A stretch of DNA of 64,000 nucleotides from Pseudothauera nasutitermitis (GCF_004801295.1 NZ_SSOC01000006.1:372001-436000), one strand, 5' to 3'; counted from the stretch's first letter, positions 1 to 9,727 are shown. Numbers and translations are program-made. Notes: generated by a model not told the origin, from the letters alone.

Positions 1-834
1 CATGGCGCCGAGCAGCTTGCGGTCCATCAGGTCCAGTCCGAGGTGGTCCACGTCCAGCATGGTCAAGGCCGCGTCGGCCACCTTGGCGGTGATGCGCCCG
101 CCGGCCTTCACTTCGGCGTAATCGCGCACGCGGCGCAGCAGGCGGTTGGCGATGCGCGGGGTGCCGCGCGCGCGCCGGGCGATCTCGAAGGCGCCGGCGT
201 CCTCGATGTCCACGTTGAGCAGGCCGGCCGAGCGGCCGACGATGTAGCCGAGTTCCTCGGCCGTGTAGAACTCCAGCCGGGCGACGATGCCGAAGCGGTC
301 GCGCAGCGGGTTGGTCAGCATGCCGGCGCGGGTGGTGGCGCCGACCAGGGTGAAGGGCGGCAGGTCGAGCTTCACCGAGCGTGCGGCCGGGCCTTCGCCG
401 ATCATGATGTCGATCTGGAAATCCTCCAGCGCGGGGTAGAGGATTTCCTCCACCACCGGCGACAGGCGGTGGATTTCGTCGATGAACAGCACGTCGTGCG
501 GTTCCAGGTTGGTCAGCAGCGCGGCCAGGTCGCCGGCGCGTTCCAGCACCGGGCCGGAAGTCTGGCGCAGGTTCACGCCCATCTCGGCGGCGACGATGTG
601 CGCCAGCGTGGTCTTGCCCAGTCCCGGCGGGCCGAACAGCAGCACGTGGTCGAGCGCCTCGGCGCGCCCGCGCGCGGCCTGGATGAAGATTTCCAGTTGC
701 TCGCGGATCTTCTGCTGGCCGACGTAATCGGCCAGGCGTTTCGGGCGCAGCGCGCGCTCGATGGCGTCTTCCTGGCGGTCGGCCGGCTGGGCGGAGATCA
801 GGCGGGGGGCGGCGAGCTTGTCGGTTTCGATCAT
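1..834 (-). CDS. ruvB: RuvB Holliday-junction branch-migration ATPase (3' end beyond window)
   Basis: Hexameric AAA+ motor that drives Holliday-junction branch migration with RuvA. The 278 visible residues start at the ATG at 834-832 (MIETD). Walker [10 protein letters not shown] lies at about residues 68-76, Walker B with DEIH at about 119-122, and the sensor-type GATTRAGML just after 165. The winged-helix DNA-binding C-terminus lies off the left edge, so this is a partial gene. It is not directly joined to ruvA: a PEP-CTERM gene and its terminator lie between them, so ruvB probably needs its own promoter or relies on read-through. Confidence 0.97.
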   Translation of the reverse strand, partial: MIETDKLAAPRLISAQPADRQEDAIERALRPKRLADYVGQQKIREQLEIFIQAARGRAEALDHVLLFGPPGLGKTTLAHIVAAEMGVNLRQTSGPVLERAGDLAALLTNLEPHDVLFIDEIHRLSPVVEEILYPALEDFQIDIMIGEGPAARSVKLDLPPFTLVGATTRAGMLTNPLRDRFGIVARLEFYTAEELGYIVGRSAGLLNVDIEDAGAFEIARRARGTPRIANRLLRRVRDYAEVKAGGRITAKVADAALTMLDVDHLGLDLMDRKLLGAM

Positions 835-886
835 GGAGCGAAGTGTAGCCGAAGGCCGTGCCGGGCGAGCCGCCGCATGGTCCGCG

Positions 887-919
887 GCAAAAACAAAACG
901 GGGAGCCGAAGCTCCCCGT
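887..919 (-). terminator. Rho-independent terminator after the PEP-CTERM gene
   Basis: Left arm 898-906 (ACGGGGAGC) and right arm 911-919 form a 9-bp perfect stem around a CGAA loop (907-910). Read on the - strand it is followed by a T-rich tract (TTTTGTTTTTG) at 897-887. It lies 28 bases past the stop of the gene at 947-1762 and upstream of ruvB. Confidence 0.85.
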
Positions 920-946
920 CGTGGCCGCCCGCAAGGGCGAAACCGG

Positions 947-1762
947 TCAGGCGCGGCGACGGCGCAGCACGCCCAGGCCGGCCAGGCCGATGCCCAGCAG
1001 CGCCAGCACGCCCGGTTCCGGCACTTGCAGCGGTTCGGAGGTGATGACGAAGGCGAACTGCGCGGGGGTGAAGGCGCCTTCCGGGGTCATGAAGCCGATG
1101 CAGGGCGCGGAAGTGCCGGCGGCGGCGCACGCCGCGGGCGGCAGCGGGTTGAGCGCGCCGGAGGCTTCGAAGATGCTGGCGTAGTAGGTGTAGCCGTCGT
1201 ATTCGAACTCGTCGTTGAGCGCGCCGAAGGTCAGCACGAATGCGTCGTCGCACACCGTCGTGCTGCCCGGCAGACAGGTGCCGGCGCTGTTCGGGGTTTC
1301 GACGAAATAGATCTGGAACGGATTGACCAGCACCGGCAGGGCGGCGCCGGCCGGATCGTACGGCGTCAGCGTCACGTTGGCGACCAGGGTCGCGGTCTGC
1401 AGGGTGGCGTAGTTGCCGCCGATGGCGTTGTTGTAGTGGGTGACCGTGTTGGTCAGCGCCGGGCCGCCATTGGTGTCGACGAAGCCGGAAGCCGGCGAAT
1501 TGGTGATCTGCAGGCCACTGCGGGAGTTCTCCGGCGTCTGACTGTTGTCGGTATGGTCGCCGCCGGTGGCGCCCCAACTGATCAGGGAACTGGTGATGGT
1601 CTGCGAGCCGCCGCCGCCGCTGAAGGTGGTCGCGCCCGGCGCGGTGGACCACGCCAGATCGATGGTGTAGCTCCAGGTATTGATGAAGGCCGCGTGCGAG
1701 GCCGAGGCGGTCAGGGCCAGTGCGCAGGCGGTGGTGAATTGGCGAAGTGTTTTGCTGTTCAT
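947..1762 (-). CDS. PEP-CTERM sorting-domain protein
   Basis: A 271-aa exported protein. It has an N-terminal signal peptide (about residues 1-24, ending SASHA) and a C-terminal PEP-CTERM tail at about 247-271: VPEPG, a hydrophobic stretch, then RRRR. Such tails direct processing by exosortase and export to the cell surface or exopolysaccharide matrix. The middle is Gly/Thr/Asn-rich and unrecognised, with one pair of closely spaced cysteines. The start at 1762 is supported by GGGAGG upstream. The gene sits between ruvA and ruvB on the same strand and has its own terminator. No exosortase is in the window. The family call is firm; the specific role is unknown. Confidence 0.9.
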   Translation of the reverse strand: MNSKTLRQFTTACALALTASASHAAFINTWSYTIDLAWSTAPGATTFSGGGGSQTITSSLISWGATGGDHTDNSQTPENSRSGLQITNSPASGFVDTNGGPALTNTVTHYNNAIGGNYATLQTATLVANVTLTPYDPAGAALPVLVNPFQIYFVETPNSAGTCLPGSTTVCDDAFVLTFGALNDEFEYDGYTYYASIFEASGALNPLPPAACAAAGTSAPCIGFMTPEGAFTPAQFAFVITSEPLQVPEPGVLALLGIGLAGLGVLRRRRA

Positions 1763-1887
1763 GATAGGCCTCCCAGGGTTGTGAGGCCCATCAAGCAGGC
1801 TTCGTGCCTGCTGATTTTGAGATTGATTTATAAGGAGAAAAGATAAGTTTCCGGTGGGCGCTGTAAAGGCCGCCGACAGTGCGTGCC

Positions 1888-2493
1888 TTAGCCTTTCGAC
1901 AGATGGCGCAGCGCGAGCCGGATGCCCTCGGAGACACCGACCCCGGCGTCCAGGCCTTTCATCGCGCCGAGCGCTTCGCGTTCGTTGTAGCCCAGTGCGA
2001 GCAGGGCGTTGAGGATGTCGGTCCTGGCGTCCGCCGGGCCTGTGGCGGGAGCGCCCGCGCGGATCGCGCTGCCGGCCAGTGTGGGCAGGGCGCCGCCCAG
2101 CTTGTCGCGCAATTCGAGCAACAGGCGTTCGGCGGTCTTCTTGCCGATGCCGGGCACCTTGATGAGGCGTCCGGCTTCCTGCAAGGCCACGGCCTGCGCC
2201 AGATCGCTCACCGACAGGCCGGAGAGCACCGCCAGGGCGGTGCGTGCGCCGATGCCGGAGACCTTGAGCAGTTGCCGGAAGGCAGCACGCTCCTCGGTGG
2301 TGGCGAAGCCGTACAGGAAATGCCCGTCCTCGCGGATGGCCAGATGGGTGTGCAGCACTACCGCCTGGCCGGTGGCCGGCAGGCCATAGAAGGTGCTCAT
2401 CGGTACGTCTACTTCGTAGCCGACGCCGTGGGCGTCGATGAGGATTTGCGGCGGGTTCTTTTCCAGCAGGGTGCCGGTGAGTCGTCCGATCAT
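1888..2493 (-). CDS. ruvA: RuvA Holliday-junction DNA-binding protein
   Basis: A 201-aa protein that forms the tetrameric junction-recognition platform of the RuvAB complex. It starts [12 protein letters not shown], followed by the OB-fold domain (about 1-63), tandem helix-hairpin-helix motifs ([13 protein letters not shown] and [13 protein letters not shown], about 75-130), and a C-terminal RuvB-interacting domain with the [12 protein letters not shown] segment. Full length for the family. It is divergent from livJ (191-bp gap), and ruvB lies 1 kb downstream past the inserted PEP-CTERM gene. Confidence 0.97.
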   Translation of the reverse strand: MIGRLTGTLLEKNPPQILIDAHGVGYEVDVPMSTFYGLPATGQAVVLHTHLAIREDGHFLYGFATTEERAAFRQLLKVSGIGARTALAVLSGLSVSDLAQAVALQEAGRLIKVPGIGKKTAERLLLELRDKLGGALPTLAGSAIRAGAPATGPADARTDILNALLALGYNEREALGAMKGLDAGVGVSEGIRLALRHLSKG

Positions 2494-2683
2494 GGGAAAG
2501 GGCAGTGGTGGAAATATTCGGCTGCAAGTCTATCAGGCTGGGCGCGCGGACACCGATTCCGCGGGTGTGCAGGCTGGCCGGGTTCCCCGCAAGCGCGGCA
2601 CGCACGCTAGAATTCGGCGCTTGTGCGGCCGGCCAGCATTCGTCCTGCCCGGCCGACACCCACCCATCCACGAGGAAACCGCC

Positions 2684-3844
2684 ATGCCGTCCATGAACAA
2701 GATCGCCGCAGCCCTGGCACTTTGCTGCGCCGCCACCGCCCATGCCGACACCATCAAGGTCGGCATCGCGCTGGATATCTCCGGGCCGTTTTCGGCCTTG
2801 GGCGCGGAGGCGCGCGACGGTTTCGAACTGGCCATCGAGAAGCTCGGCGGCCAACTCGGCGGCCAGCCAGCGGAATTCCTGCGTACCGACTTCGGCGGCA
2901 GCCCGGAGCAGGCCAATCAGTTGGTCTCCCGCTATTTGCAGCGCGACAAGATCAGCTTCTTCACCGGTCCGATCGGCTCGAACGCCGCGCTGGCGGTCGG
3001 CCCCGCGCTGTTCGCCGCCAAGGTGCCCTATCTGTCCAGCAACCCCGGCCCGAGCGTGTATGCGGGCGACAAGTGCAATCCCTACTTCTTCGCCCAGTAC
3101 CAGAACGACACCTACGACGAGGCCGCCGGCAAGGTCGCCAACGAAAAGGGCTACAAGAATGTGGTGCTGATCGCGCCCAACTATCCGGCGGGCAAGGACC
3201 ACCTCAACGGCTTCAAGCGCCTGTACGCGGGCGCGGTGAAGGACGAGATCTACACCCGCCTCGGCCAGATCGACTACGCCGCCGAGATTGCGCAGATCCG
3301 CGCGGCGCGGCCGGACGCGGTGTTCTTCTTCCTGCCCGGCGCCATGGGCATCAACTTCGTCAAGCAGTACGTCGGCGGCGGCCTGAAGGACATTCCGCTG
3401 ATCGCGCCGGGCTTCTCCGCCGACGAGGACGTGATCCAGGCCGTGGGCGAACCGATGATCGGCGTGCTCAACACCGCGCACTGGACACACGACCTCGACC
3501 TGCCGGCCAATGCCGAATTCGTCGCTGCCTTCCGCAAGAAGTACGACGGCCGCTATCCTTCCGTGTATGCGGCGATGGCCTACGACACGCTGATGGCCAT
3601 GGACGCGGCGGTGCGCGACGCGGGCGGCAAGGTGCAGGACCGCGAGGCCGTGCTGAAGGCGCTGCGCAACCCCAGCTTCCAGTCGGTGCGCGGTGAGTTC
3701 CGCTACGGCGCCAACAACTACCCGGTGCAGAATTACTACCTGCGCGAAGTCGGCAAGGACGCCGACGGCCGCCTGACCAACAAGCTGGTCGGCATCACCC
3801 TGGAACAGCACCAGGACGCCTACGTCGGCGCCTGCAAGATGTAA
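2684..3844 (+). CDS. Branched-chain amino-acid-type ABC transporter, periplasmic substrate-binding protein
   Basis: A 386-aa type I periplasmic binding protein (LivJ/Peripla_BP_6 fold). The signal peptide is about residues 1-21 (cleavage after AHA), then DTIKVGIALDISGPFSALG, the usual opening of this family. I chose ATG 2684 because a GAGGAAACC ribosome site precedes it and the signal peptide begins there; the frame stays open further upstream without a signal. It heads the livJHMGF-type operon, 34 bp before the first permease. The ligand cannot be read from sequence: members bind branched-chain amino acids, amides, urea or aromatic acids. Confidence 0.9.
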   Translation: MPSMNKIAAALALCCAATAHADTIKVGIALDISGPFSALGAEARDGFELAIEKLGGQLGGQPAEFLRTDFGGSPEQANQLVSRYLQRDKISFFTGPIGSNAALAVGPALFAAKVPYLSSNPGPSVYAGDKCNPYFFAQYQNDTYDEAAGKVANEKGYKNVVLIAPNYPAGKDHLNGFKRLYAGAVKDEIYTRLGQIDYAAEIAQIRAARPDAVFFFLPGAMGINFVKQYVGGGLKDIPLIAPGFSADEDVIQAVGEPMIGVLNTAHWTHDLDLPANAEFVAAFRKKYDGRYPSVYAAMAYDTLMAMDAAVRDAGGKVQDREAVLKALRNPSFQSVRGEFRYGANNYPVQNYYLREVGKDADGRLTNKLVGITLEQHQDAYVGACKM

Positions 3845-3878
3845 GGCGGCGGTCCGGCGCGCACCATTTCCCCCGTCC

Positions 3879-4799
3879 ATGGACGCCATCTTCGTCTTCG
3901 AGCAGTTGCTCAACGGCCTGGGCTACGGCCTCATGCTGTTCCTGATCGCCGCCGGCCTGACGCTGGTGTTCGGCATCATGGACACCATGAACCTGGCCCA
4001 CGGCTCGCTGTACATGGCCGGGGCCTACGTGGCCGCGCGCGTGCATGAGGCCAGCGCCAGCTTCGCCCTGGCGGTGCTGGTGGCCGTGCTGGTCACCGTG
4101 GCGGTGGCAGCGCTGCTGGAAGTGCTGGTGGTGCGCCACCTCTACCGGCGCGACCATCTGGTGCAGGTGCTGGCGACCTTCGGCATCATCCTCATCGCCG
4201 ACGACGCGGTGAAGGCGATCTGGGGCGTGGCACCGCTGATGGCCTCCACGCCTGCGGCGCTCGCCGGGCCGGTGCAACTCATCGACGGCCTGCCCTATCC
4301 CGCCTACCGCCTGCTGCTGATCGGCGCCGGCCTGCTGGTCGCGCTGGGCCTGTACCTGCTGGTGAGCCGCACGCGCGTCGGCATGCTGGTGCGCGCCGGC
4401 GCGTCCAACCGCCAGATGGCGGAGTACATGGGCGTGCGCGTGGGCGGCGTGTTCGCCTTCGTGTTCGCCCTGGGGGCCGCGCTGGCGGCGCTGGCCGGCG
4501 CGCTGATGGCGCCCATCAGCGCGGTGCAGATCGGCATGGGCGAGGCCATCCTGATTCCCGCCCTGGTGGTCATCGTCATCGGCGGCATCGGTTCGATTCG
4601 CGGCGCCTTCGTCGCGGCGCTGCTGGTCGGTCTGGTGGATACCGCCGGGCGGGCCTTCCTGCCCCCGGCGCTGCGCGCGGTGCTGCCGCCCTCGGTGGCG
4701 GCGGACCTGGGGCCGGCGCTGGCCGGCATCGCCATGTACGTGCTGATGGCGGCCGTGCTCACGCTCAAGCCGGCGGGCCTGTTCCCCGCCCGGGCGTGA
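3879..4799 (+). CDS. Branched-chain amino-acid-type ABC transporter permease (LivH family)
   Basis: A 306-aa inner-membrane permease with about eight hydrophobic segments. It shows the LivH N-terminal pattern GYGLMLFLIAAGLTLVFG followed by MNLAHGSLYM, and the conserved VVIVIGGIGSIRGAF loop near the C-terminus that contacts the ATPases. It pairs with the LivM-type permease downstream; the stop codon overlaps the next start as GTGA, which indicates translational coupling. Confidence 0.92.
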   Translation: MDAIFVFEQLLNGLGYGLMLFLIAAGLTLVFGIMDTMNLAHGSLYMAGAYVAARVHEASASFALAVLVAVLVTVAVAALLEVLVVRHLYRRDHLVQVLATFGIILIADDAVKAIWGVAPLMASTPAALAGPVQLIDGLPYPAYRLLLIGAGLLVALGLYLLVSRTRVGMLVRAGASNRQMAEYMGVRVGGVFAFVFALGAALAALAGALMAPISAVQIGMGEAILIPALVVIVIGGIGSIRGAFVAALLVGLVDTAGRAFLPPALRAVLPPSVAADLGPALAGIAMYVLMAAVLTLKPAGLFPARA

Positions 4800-5839
4800 G
4801 GCGGGCCGTGGCGAATCCCGTGTCCGATCCGTCGCGCGCTACCGTGCAAACCGCAGCCGCGCATCCGCAACCGCGCCTGGCCGTGCGCTTTCCCGGTCTG
4901 GTGCGCCGCCTGCCGTGGCTGGTGCTGGCCGTGCTGGCGCTGTTTCCCCTGCTGGCGCCGCTGGGCGGGCTGGAATACTACGTGGGCTTCGTGCGCCGGC
5001 TGCTGATCGTCGCCATCGCCGCGGCCAGCCTCAACTTCATCCTCGGCTACGGCGGCATGGCGGCGCTGGGCCACGCCGGCTTCGTCGGCGTGGGGGCGTA
5101 TACCGTGGTCGCGCTGGTGGATGCGGGCTTCTCGTCCGCCTGGCTGGCCTGGGGCGCGGCCCTGCTGGCGGCCGGCCTGTGCGCGGCGCTGATCGGCGCG
5201 GTGTCGCTGCGCACGCGCGGGGTGTACTTCATCATGATCACGCTGGCCTTCGCGCAGATGCTGTACTACCTGGCGGTATCGCTGCGCACCTACGGCGGCG
5301 ACGACGGCTACGGGCTGTACACCCCGCTGGCAATGGGCGCCTGGCTGGATGGCGCGCACCCCGACGTGTTCTATTGGGTGGTGCTGGGCATCGCCGCGCT
5401 GGTGTTCGCCGCCTTCGGTCGGGTGGCGCATTCGCGCTTCGGCTACGCGCTGCGCGGCATCCGCGACAACGAAACGCGCATGGCCGCGCTGGGCTATCCG
5501 GTGTATCGGCTCAAGCTGGCCGGCTTTGCCGCCGCCGGCGCGGTGGCCGGGCTGGCGGGCGGGCTGCTGGCCAGCCACAACGCCTTCGTCAGTCCGGCGA
5601 TCATGCACTGGACGCAATCCGCCCTGCTGCTGGTGATGGTGATGCTGGGCGGCCTGGGGCGGCGCTGGGGCGCACCGCTGGGCGTGGCGCTGTGGCTGAC
5701 GCTGGAAGAAATGCTCAAGCTGTATACCGACTACTGGCACTGGCCGCTCGGGCTGTTGCTGCTGCTCGTCGTGTTCCGTGCGCCGCAGGGGCTGGCGGCC
5801 CTGTTCGAGCGCCGGGACGGCCACGGAGGTGCGCGGTGA
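4796..5839 (+). CDS. Branched-chain amino-acid-type ABC transporter permease (LivM family)
   Basis: A 347-aa second permease subunit. After a hydrophilic N-terminal tail of about 40 residues come multiple membrane segments and the LivM-type signature NFILGYGGMAALGHAGFVGVG. The loop RGIRDNETRMAALGYPVYRLK is typical of LivM. I used the GTG at 4796, which overlaps the livH stop by three bases; an in-frame GTG 12 bases later is an alternative. The 3' end overlaps livG in the same GTGA manner. Confidence 0.92.
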   Translation: MRRAVANPVSDPSRATVQTAAAHPQPRLAVRFPGLVRRLPWLVLAVLALFPLLAPLGGLEYYVGFVRRLLIVAIAAASLNFILGYGGMAALGHAGFVGVGAYTVVALVDAGFSSAWLAWGAALLAAGLCAALIGAVSLRTRGVYFIMITLAFAQMLYYLAVSLRTYGGDDGYGLYTPLAMGAWLDGAHPDVFYWVVLGIAALVFAAFGRVAHSRFGYALRGIRDNETRMAALGYPVYRLKLAGFAAAGAVAGLAGGLLASHNAFVSPAIMHWTQSALLLVMVMLGGLGRRWGAPLGVALWLTLEEMLKLYTDYWHWPLGLLLLLVVFRAPQGLAALFERRDGHGGAR

Positions 5840-6585
5840 GCCTGTTCCGCGCGCAAGGGCTGGTGAAACGCTTCGGCGGCCTGCTGGCCGCCGATCATGT
5901 GGATCTGGCGGTGGAGCAAGGAGAAATCCATGCCCTCATCGGCCCCAACGGCGCGGGCAAGTCCACCCTGGTCAATCTGATCTCCGGCCTGCTGCCGGCT
6001 GATGCCGGGCGCATCGTGCTGGACGGTGTCGACCTCACTCCGCTGAGCGCCCAGCAACGCGTGCGCCACGGCCTGGCGCGCTGCTTCCAGATCGCCAGCG
6101 TGTTCCGCAGCGATTCAGTGCGCGACAACCTGCTGCTGGCGGTGCAGGCGCAGGCCGGCTCCAGTTTCCGCTGCCTGCGGCGGCGCGAATCGGAACGGGC
6201 CTTGATGGACGCCGCGCAGGCCCTGGCGGAGCGGCTGGCGCTCACCGAGGTGCTGGACCGCCCCGCCGGCGTCCTGCCCCACGGTATGCAGAAGCGCCTG
6301 GACGTGGCGCTGGCGCTGGCCGCACGCCCCCGCCTGCTGCTGCTCGACGAGCCGATGGCGGGCATGGGGCCGGAGGATTCGCGGCAGATGATCGAACTGA
6401 TCGAAAGCCTGCGCGGTGAGATGGCCATTCTGCTGATTGAGCACGACATGGATGCGGTGTTCCAGCTCGCCGGGCGCATCTCCGTGCTGGTCAATGGCCG
6501 GGTGCTGACCTCGGGCGACGCCGCGCACGTGCGCGGGCACGCGGAAGTACAGTCGGTCTATCTGGGCACCGAGGTGCCGGCATGA
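5836..6585 (+). CDS. Branched-chain amino-acid-type ABC transporter ATP-binding protein (LivG family)
   Basis: A 249-aa cytoplasmic ATPase. Walker A GPNGAGKST is at about 36-44 and Walker B LLLLDEPMAG near 160. The ABC signature is the degenerate LPHGMQKRL instead of LSGGQ, a replacement tolerated in LivG proteins. The LivG-type ARCFQIASVF Q-loop is present. Start GTG 5836 overlaps the livM stop, and the 3' end overlaps livF as ATGA. Confidence 0.93.
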   Translation: MSLFRAQGLVKRFGGLLAADHVDLAVEQGEIHALIGPNGAGKSTLVNLISGLLPADAGRIVLDGVDLTPLSAQQRVRHGLARCFQIASVFRSDSVRDNLLLAVQAQAGSSFRCLRRRESERALMDAAQALAERLALTEVLDRPAGVLPHGMQKRLDVALALAARPRLLLLDEPMAGMGPEDSRQMIELIESLRGEMAILLIEHDMDAVFQLAGRISVLVNGRVLTSGDAAHVRGHAEVQSVYLGTEVPA

Positions 6586-7298
6586 GCGACGCCCCCCTGC
6601 TGTCCTGCCGCGGGCTGGAAGCCGGCTATGGCGCCAGCCGGGTGCTGTTCGGGCTGGATTTCGACATCCGTGTGGGCCAGGTGCTGGCCCTGATGGGCCG
6701 CAACGGCATGGGCAAGAGCACGACGATCAAGACCCTGGTGGGCGGCCTGTGCCCGCAGCGCGGCGAGATCCTCTTCGACGGCCAAGCCATCCACGGCGCG
6801 CGGGCGGACCATATCGCCCGGCTGGGCGTGGCGATCGTGCCCGAGGGCCGGCAGTGCTTTCCCAACCTGACGGTGCGCGAACACCTGGTCGCCTTCGCCG
6901 ACCGGCGCAACCAGGCGGCCGAACCCTGGACGCTGGGCCGCCTGTACGAACTCTTTCCGCGTCTGGCCGAGCGCGCCGGCCACCTGGGCAACCAGTTGTC
7001 CGGTGGCGAGCAGCAGATGCTGGCGATTGCGCGCGCGCTGTCGACCAACCCGCGCCTGCTGATCCTCGACGAGGCCACCGAAGGGCTGGCGCCAGTGATC
7101 CGCGACGAGATCTGGCGCTGCCTGGCCGTGCTGAAGGCCCAGGGCCAGACCACGCTGGTGGTCGACAAGTACGTGGAAAAACTGCTGCCGCTGGCCGACC
7201 ACAACCTGATCCTGGAGCGCGGGCGCATCGCCTGGCAGGGCAGTTCGGCCGAACTGGCGGCGCAGCGCGATCTATGGAGCCGTTATTTGGGGGTGTGA
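6582..7298 (+). CDS. Branched-chain amino-acid-type ABC transporter ATP-binding protein (LivF family)
   Basis: A 238-aa ATPase that pairs with LivG. Walker A GRNGMGKST is at about 39-47, a canonical signature LSGGEQQM near 143, and Walker B LLILDEATEGLAP. Last gene of the + strand operon. Its stop lies only 3 bp from the stop of the convergent prenyltransferase gene, and no obvious terminator separates them, so the two transcripts probably overlap. Confidence 0.93.
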   Translation: MSDAPLLSCRGLEAGYGASRVLFGLDFDIRVGQVLALMGRNGMGKSTTIKTLVGGLCPQRGEILFDGQAIHGARADHIARLGVAIVPEGRQCFPNLTVREHLVAFADRRNQAAEPWTLGRLYELFPRLAERAGHLGNQLSGGEQQMLAIARALSTNPRLLILDEATEGLAPVIRDEIWRCLAVLKAQGQTTLVVDKYVEKLLPLADHNLILERGRIAWQGSSAELAAQRDLWSRYLGV

Positions 7299-7301
7299 GC
7301 G

Positions 7302-8252
7302 TCAGGCGAAGGCCAGCGCGCCGGCGAGGATCAGCCCGTGCAGCAGGGCGGCGGCAATGGTGCGGCGGATCGCAGGCCCCAGTTCTGCGGGCGTGCCGGC
7401 GTGTTCGAGCAGTTCGCGCGCGGCGGAAAAGGACAGCACCAGGGTGATGGCCGCGGCGCCGCTCTTCTGCGGCAGCACGTCGGTGCCGCTCATGCCCACC
7501 AGCCAGCCATAGGCAACCAGTGCGATCAGCAGATAGCCCCACTTGGCCGTCTGCGGGCCCAGGCGCACGACCAGGGTGCGCTTGCCGGCGGCCGCGTCGC
7601 CCTGGTGGTCGGGGAACTGGTTGATGTAGAGCAGGTTGGCGACCAGCAGCGCATAGGACAGCCCGGCCGTGAACGGCAGCGCGCTGAATGCGCCGCGCTG
7701 CACGTAGTCGGTGCCGGCCACCACCAGCAGCCACGCGGCGACGATGCACAGCTCGCCCAGGCCGCGTCCGACCAGATAAAGCGGTGGCGCGGAATACGCC
7801 CAGGCCAGCAGCAGACCGGCTGCGCCGATGACCAGCAGGCCGGGGCCGCTCGCCCACGTCAGCCACAGCCCGCCGATCATGGAGACGCATAGCAGGCCGT
7901 AGCCCAGCGCGGCGATCTGCCGCGCATTCAGCACGCCGTTCTGGATGAAGCGGCTGCCGCCGGTATAGGGAAACAGGCGCTTCCGGTTGAGCGGGTCGGC
8001 GTCACGGTCGTGGAAATCGTTGATGACGTTGCCGCCCGCGTGCGCGAACAGGGCGAGCAGCACGCTGAGCACGGCGGTGAAGGGGTCGAGTGCGACGCCG
8101 CTGCCATGGGCCGCGCCGAGGCCGACCAGGCAGGCTGCCAGGGTGACTCCCAGGAAGGCCGGTCGGGTGGCGGCCACGTAGCGCCACGGCGAGGCGCTTG
8201 GCAGCGGTTCTCCGGGCTGAGGGGCAGGGGGGGAAGGATCGGTGGTGCTCAC
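7302..8252 (-). CDS. UbiA-family prenyltransferase, MenA-like
   Basis: A 316-aa polytopic membrane enzyme that would transfer a polyprenyl chain to an aromatic acceptor in quinone synthesis. Two Asp-rich motifs are visible: GGNVINDFHDRDAD (about 95-108) and the second around NQFPDHQGDAAAGKRTL (about 205-221). The TGGSRFIQNGVL segment between them resembles 1,4-dihydroxy-2-naphthoate prenyltransferases more than UbiA. I chose GTG 8252, which overlaps the RNase G stop as GTGA. No other menaquinone gene is in the window, so the acceptor is inferred. Confidence 0.75.
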   Translation of the reverse strand: MSTTDPSPPAPQPGEPLPSASPWRYVAATRPAFLGVTLAACLVGLGAAHGSGVALDPFTAVLSVLLALFAHAGGNVINDFHDRDADPLNRKRLFPYTGGSRFIQNGVLNARQIAALGYGLLCVSMIGGLWLTWASGPGLLVIGAAGLLLAWAYSAPPLYLVGRGLGELCIVAAWLLVVAGTDYVQRGAFSALPFTAGLSYALLVANLLYINQFPDHQGDAAAGKRTLVVRLGPQTAKWGYLLIALVAYGWLVGMSGTDVLPQKSGAAAITLVLSFSAARELLEHAGTPAELGPAIRRTIAAALLHGLILAGALAFA

Positions 8253-9703
8253 AGCAGCACGATGTCGAACTGTTCCTGGGTGTAGCTGGCCTCGGGGTGT
8301 AGCGAGATCTTCTTGCCGATGAAGTCGGACAGCATGGCCAGCGATTGCGACTCTTCGTCGAGGAACAGGTCGATGACGTTGGGCGCGGCGAGCACGCGGA
8401 ATTCGCGCGCGTTGAACTGGCGCGCCTCGCGCAGCAGTTCGCGCAGGATTTCGTAGCACACCGTGCGCGCGGTCTTCACCTCGCCGCGCCCGCCGCAGGT
8501 GGGGCAGGGTTCGCACAGCAGGTGGGCCAGCGACTCCCGCGTGCGCTTGCGGGTCATCTCCACCAGGCCGAGCGCGGTGAAGCCGTTGATGCTCATCTTG
8601 GTGTGGTCGCGCGACAGCGCCTTGCGGAATTCGTCGAGCACCATGTCGCGGTGCTCGGGGGTTTCCATGTCGATGAAGTCGATGATGATGATGCCGCCCA
8701 GGTTGCGCAGGCGCAGCTGGCGGGCGATGGCCTGGGCGGCCTCCAGGTTGGTCTTGAAGATGGTGTCGTCGAAGTTGCGCGCGCCGACGAAGCCGCCGGT
8801 GTTCACGTCCACGGTGGTCATCGCCTCGGTCTGGTCGATGATCAGGTAGCCGCCGGATTTCAGATCCACGCGGCGCGCCAGGGCCTTCTGGATCTCGTCT
8901 TCCACGCTGTGCAGGTCGAACAGCGGGCGTTCGCCGGTGTAGTGCTCCAGCAGCGGCAGCACCTTGGGCATGTATTCCTGCGCGAAGGCAGAAAGCTTCT
9001 GGAAGTTCTCCCGCGAGTCGATGACGATGCGCGAGGTGTCGTCATCGACCAGATCGCGCAGCGCGCGCTGGCCCAGGCCGAGGTCCTCGTATAGCAGGCG
9101 GGGCGGGCGGGCACCCTCGGCGTGCGCGCGGATCTCGCTCCACAGCTTGCGCAGATAGCCGATGTCAGCGGCCAGTTCGTCGTCGCTGGCGGATTCGGCC
9201 ATGGTGCGCACGATGAAGCCGCCCGGCTCGTCCTCGGGCACCAGGCGGGTCAGGCGCTCGCGCAGGGCTTCGCGGCCGGCCTCGTCCTCGATACGCTGCG
9301 AGATGCCGATGTGCTTCTCCTGCGGCAGATAGACCAGCATGCGCCCGGCGATGCTGACCTGGGTCGACAGGCGCGCGCCCTTGGTGCCGATGGGGTCCTT
9401 GAGCACCTGTACGGTGAGGTTCTGGCCTTCCGACAGGATGCGCTCGATGGGCTTGGCGGCCTCGCCGTTCTGGCGTTCGCTCCAGATGTCGGCCACGTGC
9501 AGGAAGGCGGTGCGCTCCAGGCCGATGTCGATGAAGGCCGACTGCATGCCGGGCAGTACGCGCACCACCTTGCCCTGGTAGATGTTGCCGACGATGCCCC
9601 GGCTGGCGGTGCGTTCGACGTGCAGTTCCTGGACGACGCCTTGTTCGACCAGGGCCACACGCGTTTCCTGAGGCGTGCAGTTGATGAGGAATTCGATGCT
9701 CAT
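8249..9703 (-). CDS. rng: Ribonuclease G
   Basis: A 484-aa single-strand endoribonuclease of the RNase E/G family, acting in 5' maturation of 16S rRNA and mRNA turnover. An S1 domain occupies about residues 35-125. The catalytic Asp pair is D299 (TTVDVNTGG) and D342 (IIDFIDME). The zinc-link CPTC is at 400-403. There is no long C-terminal degradosome arm, which separates it from RNase E. The start ATG at 9703 lies 24 bases downstream of a long perfect hairpin (9728-9766). It is followed by the prenyltransferase with overlapping codons. Confidence 0.95.
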   Translation of the reverse strand: MSIEFLINCTPQETRVALVEQGVVQELHVERTASRGIVGNIYQGKVVRVLPGMQSAFIDIGLERTAFLHVADIWSERQNGEAAKPIERILSEGQNLTVQVLKDPIGTKGARLSTQVSIAGRMLVYLPQEKHIGISQRIEDEAGREALRERLTRLVPEDEPGGFIVRTMAESASDDELAADIGYLRKLWSEIRAHAEGARPPRLLYEDLGLGQRALRDLVDDDTSRIVIDSRENFQKLSAFAQEYMPKVLPLLEHYTGERPLFDLHSVEDEIQKALARRVDLKSGGYLIIDQTEAMTTVDVNTGGFVGARNFDDTIFKTNLEAAQAIARQLRLRNLGGIIIIDFIDMETPEHRDMVLDEFRKALSRDHTKMSINGFTALGLVEMTRKRTRESLAHLLCEPCPTCGGRGEVKTARTVCYEILRELLREARQFNAREFRVLAAPNVIDLFLDEESQSLAMLSDFIGKKISLHPEASYTQEQFDIVLL

Positions 9704-9727
9704 GGGTGCGAGAAGAATTTAATGAGA

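Noticed and set aside
947-3913. A 988-codon open frame on the - strand
   Set aside because: It only joins the PEP-CTERM gene to antisense frames of ruvA and livJ. The real gene starts at 1762 with a ribosome site and a signal peptide.
4304-5824. A 506-codon - strand frame opposite livH and livM
   Set aside because: Low-complexity His/Gln/Arg-rich antisense frame of membrane-protein genes.
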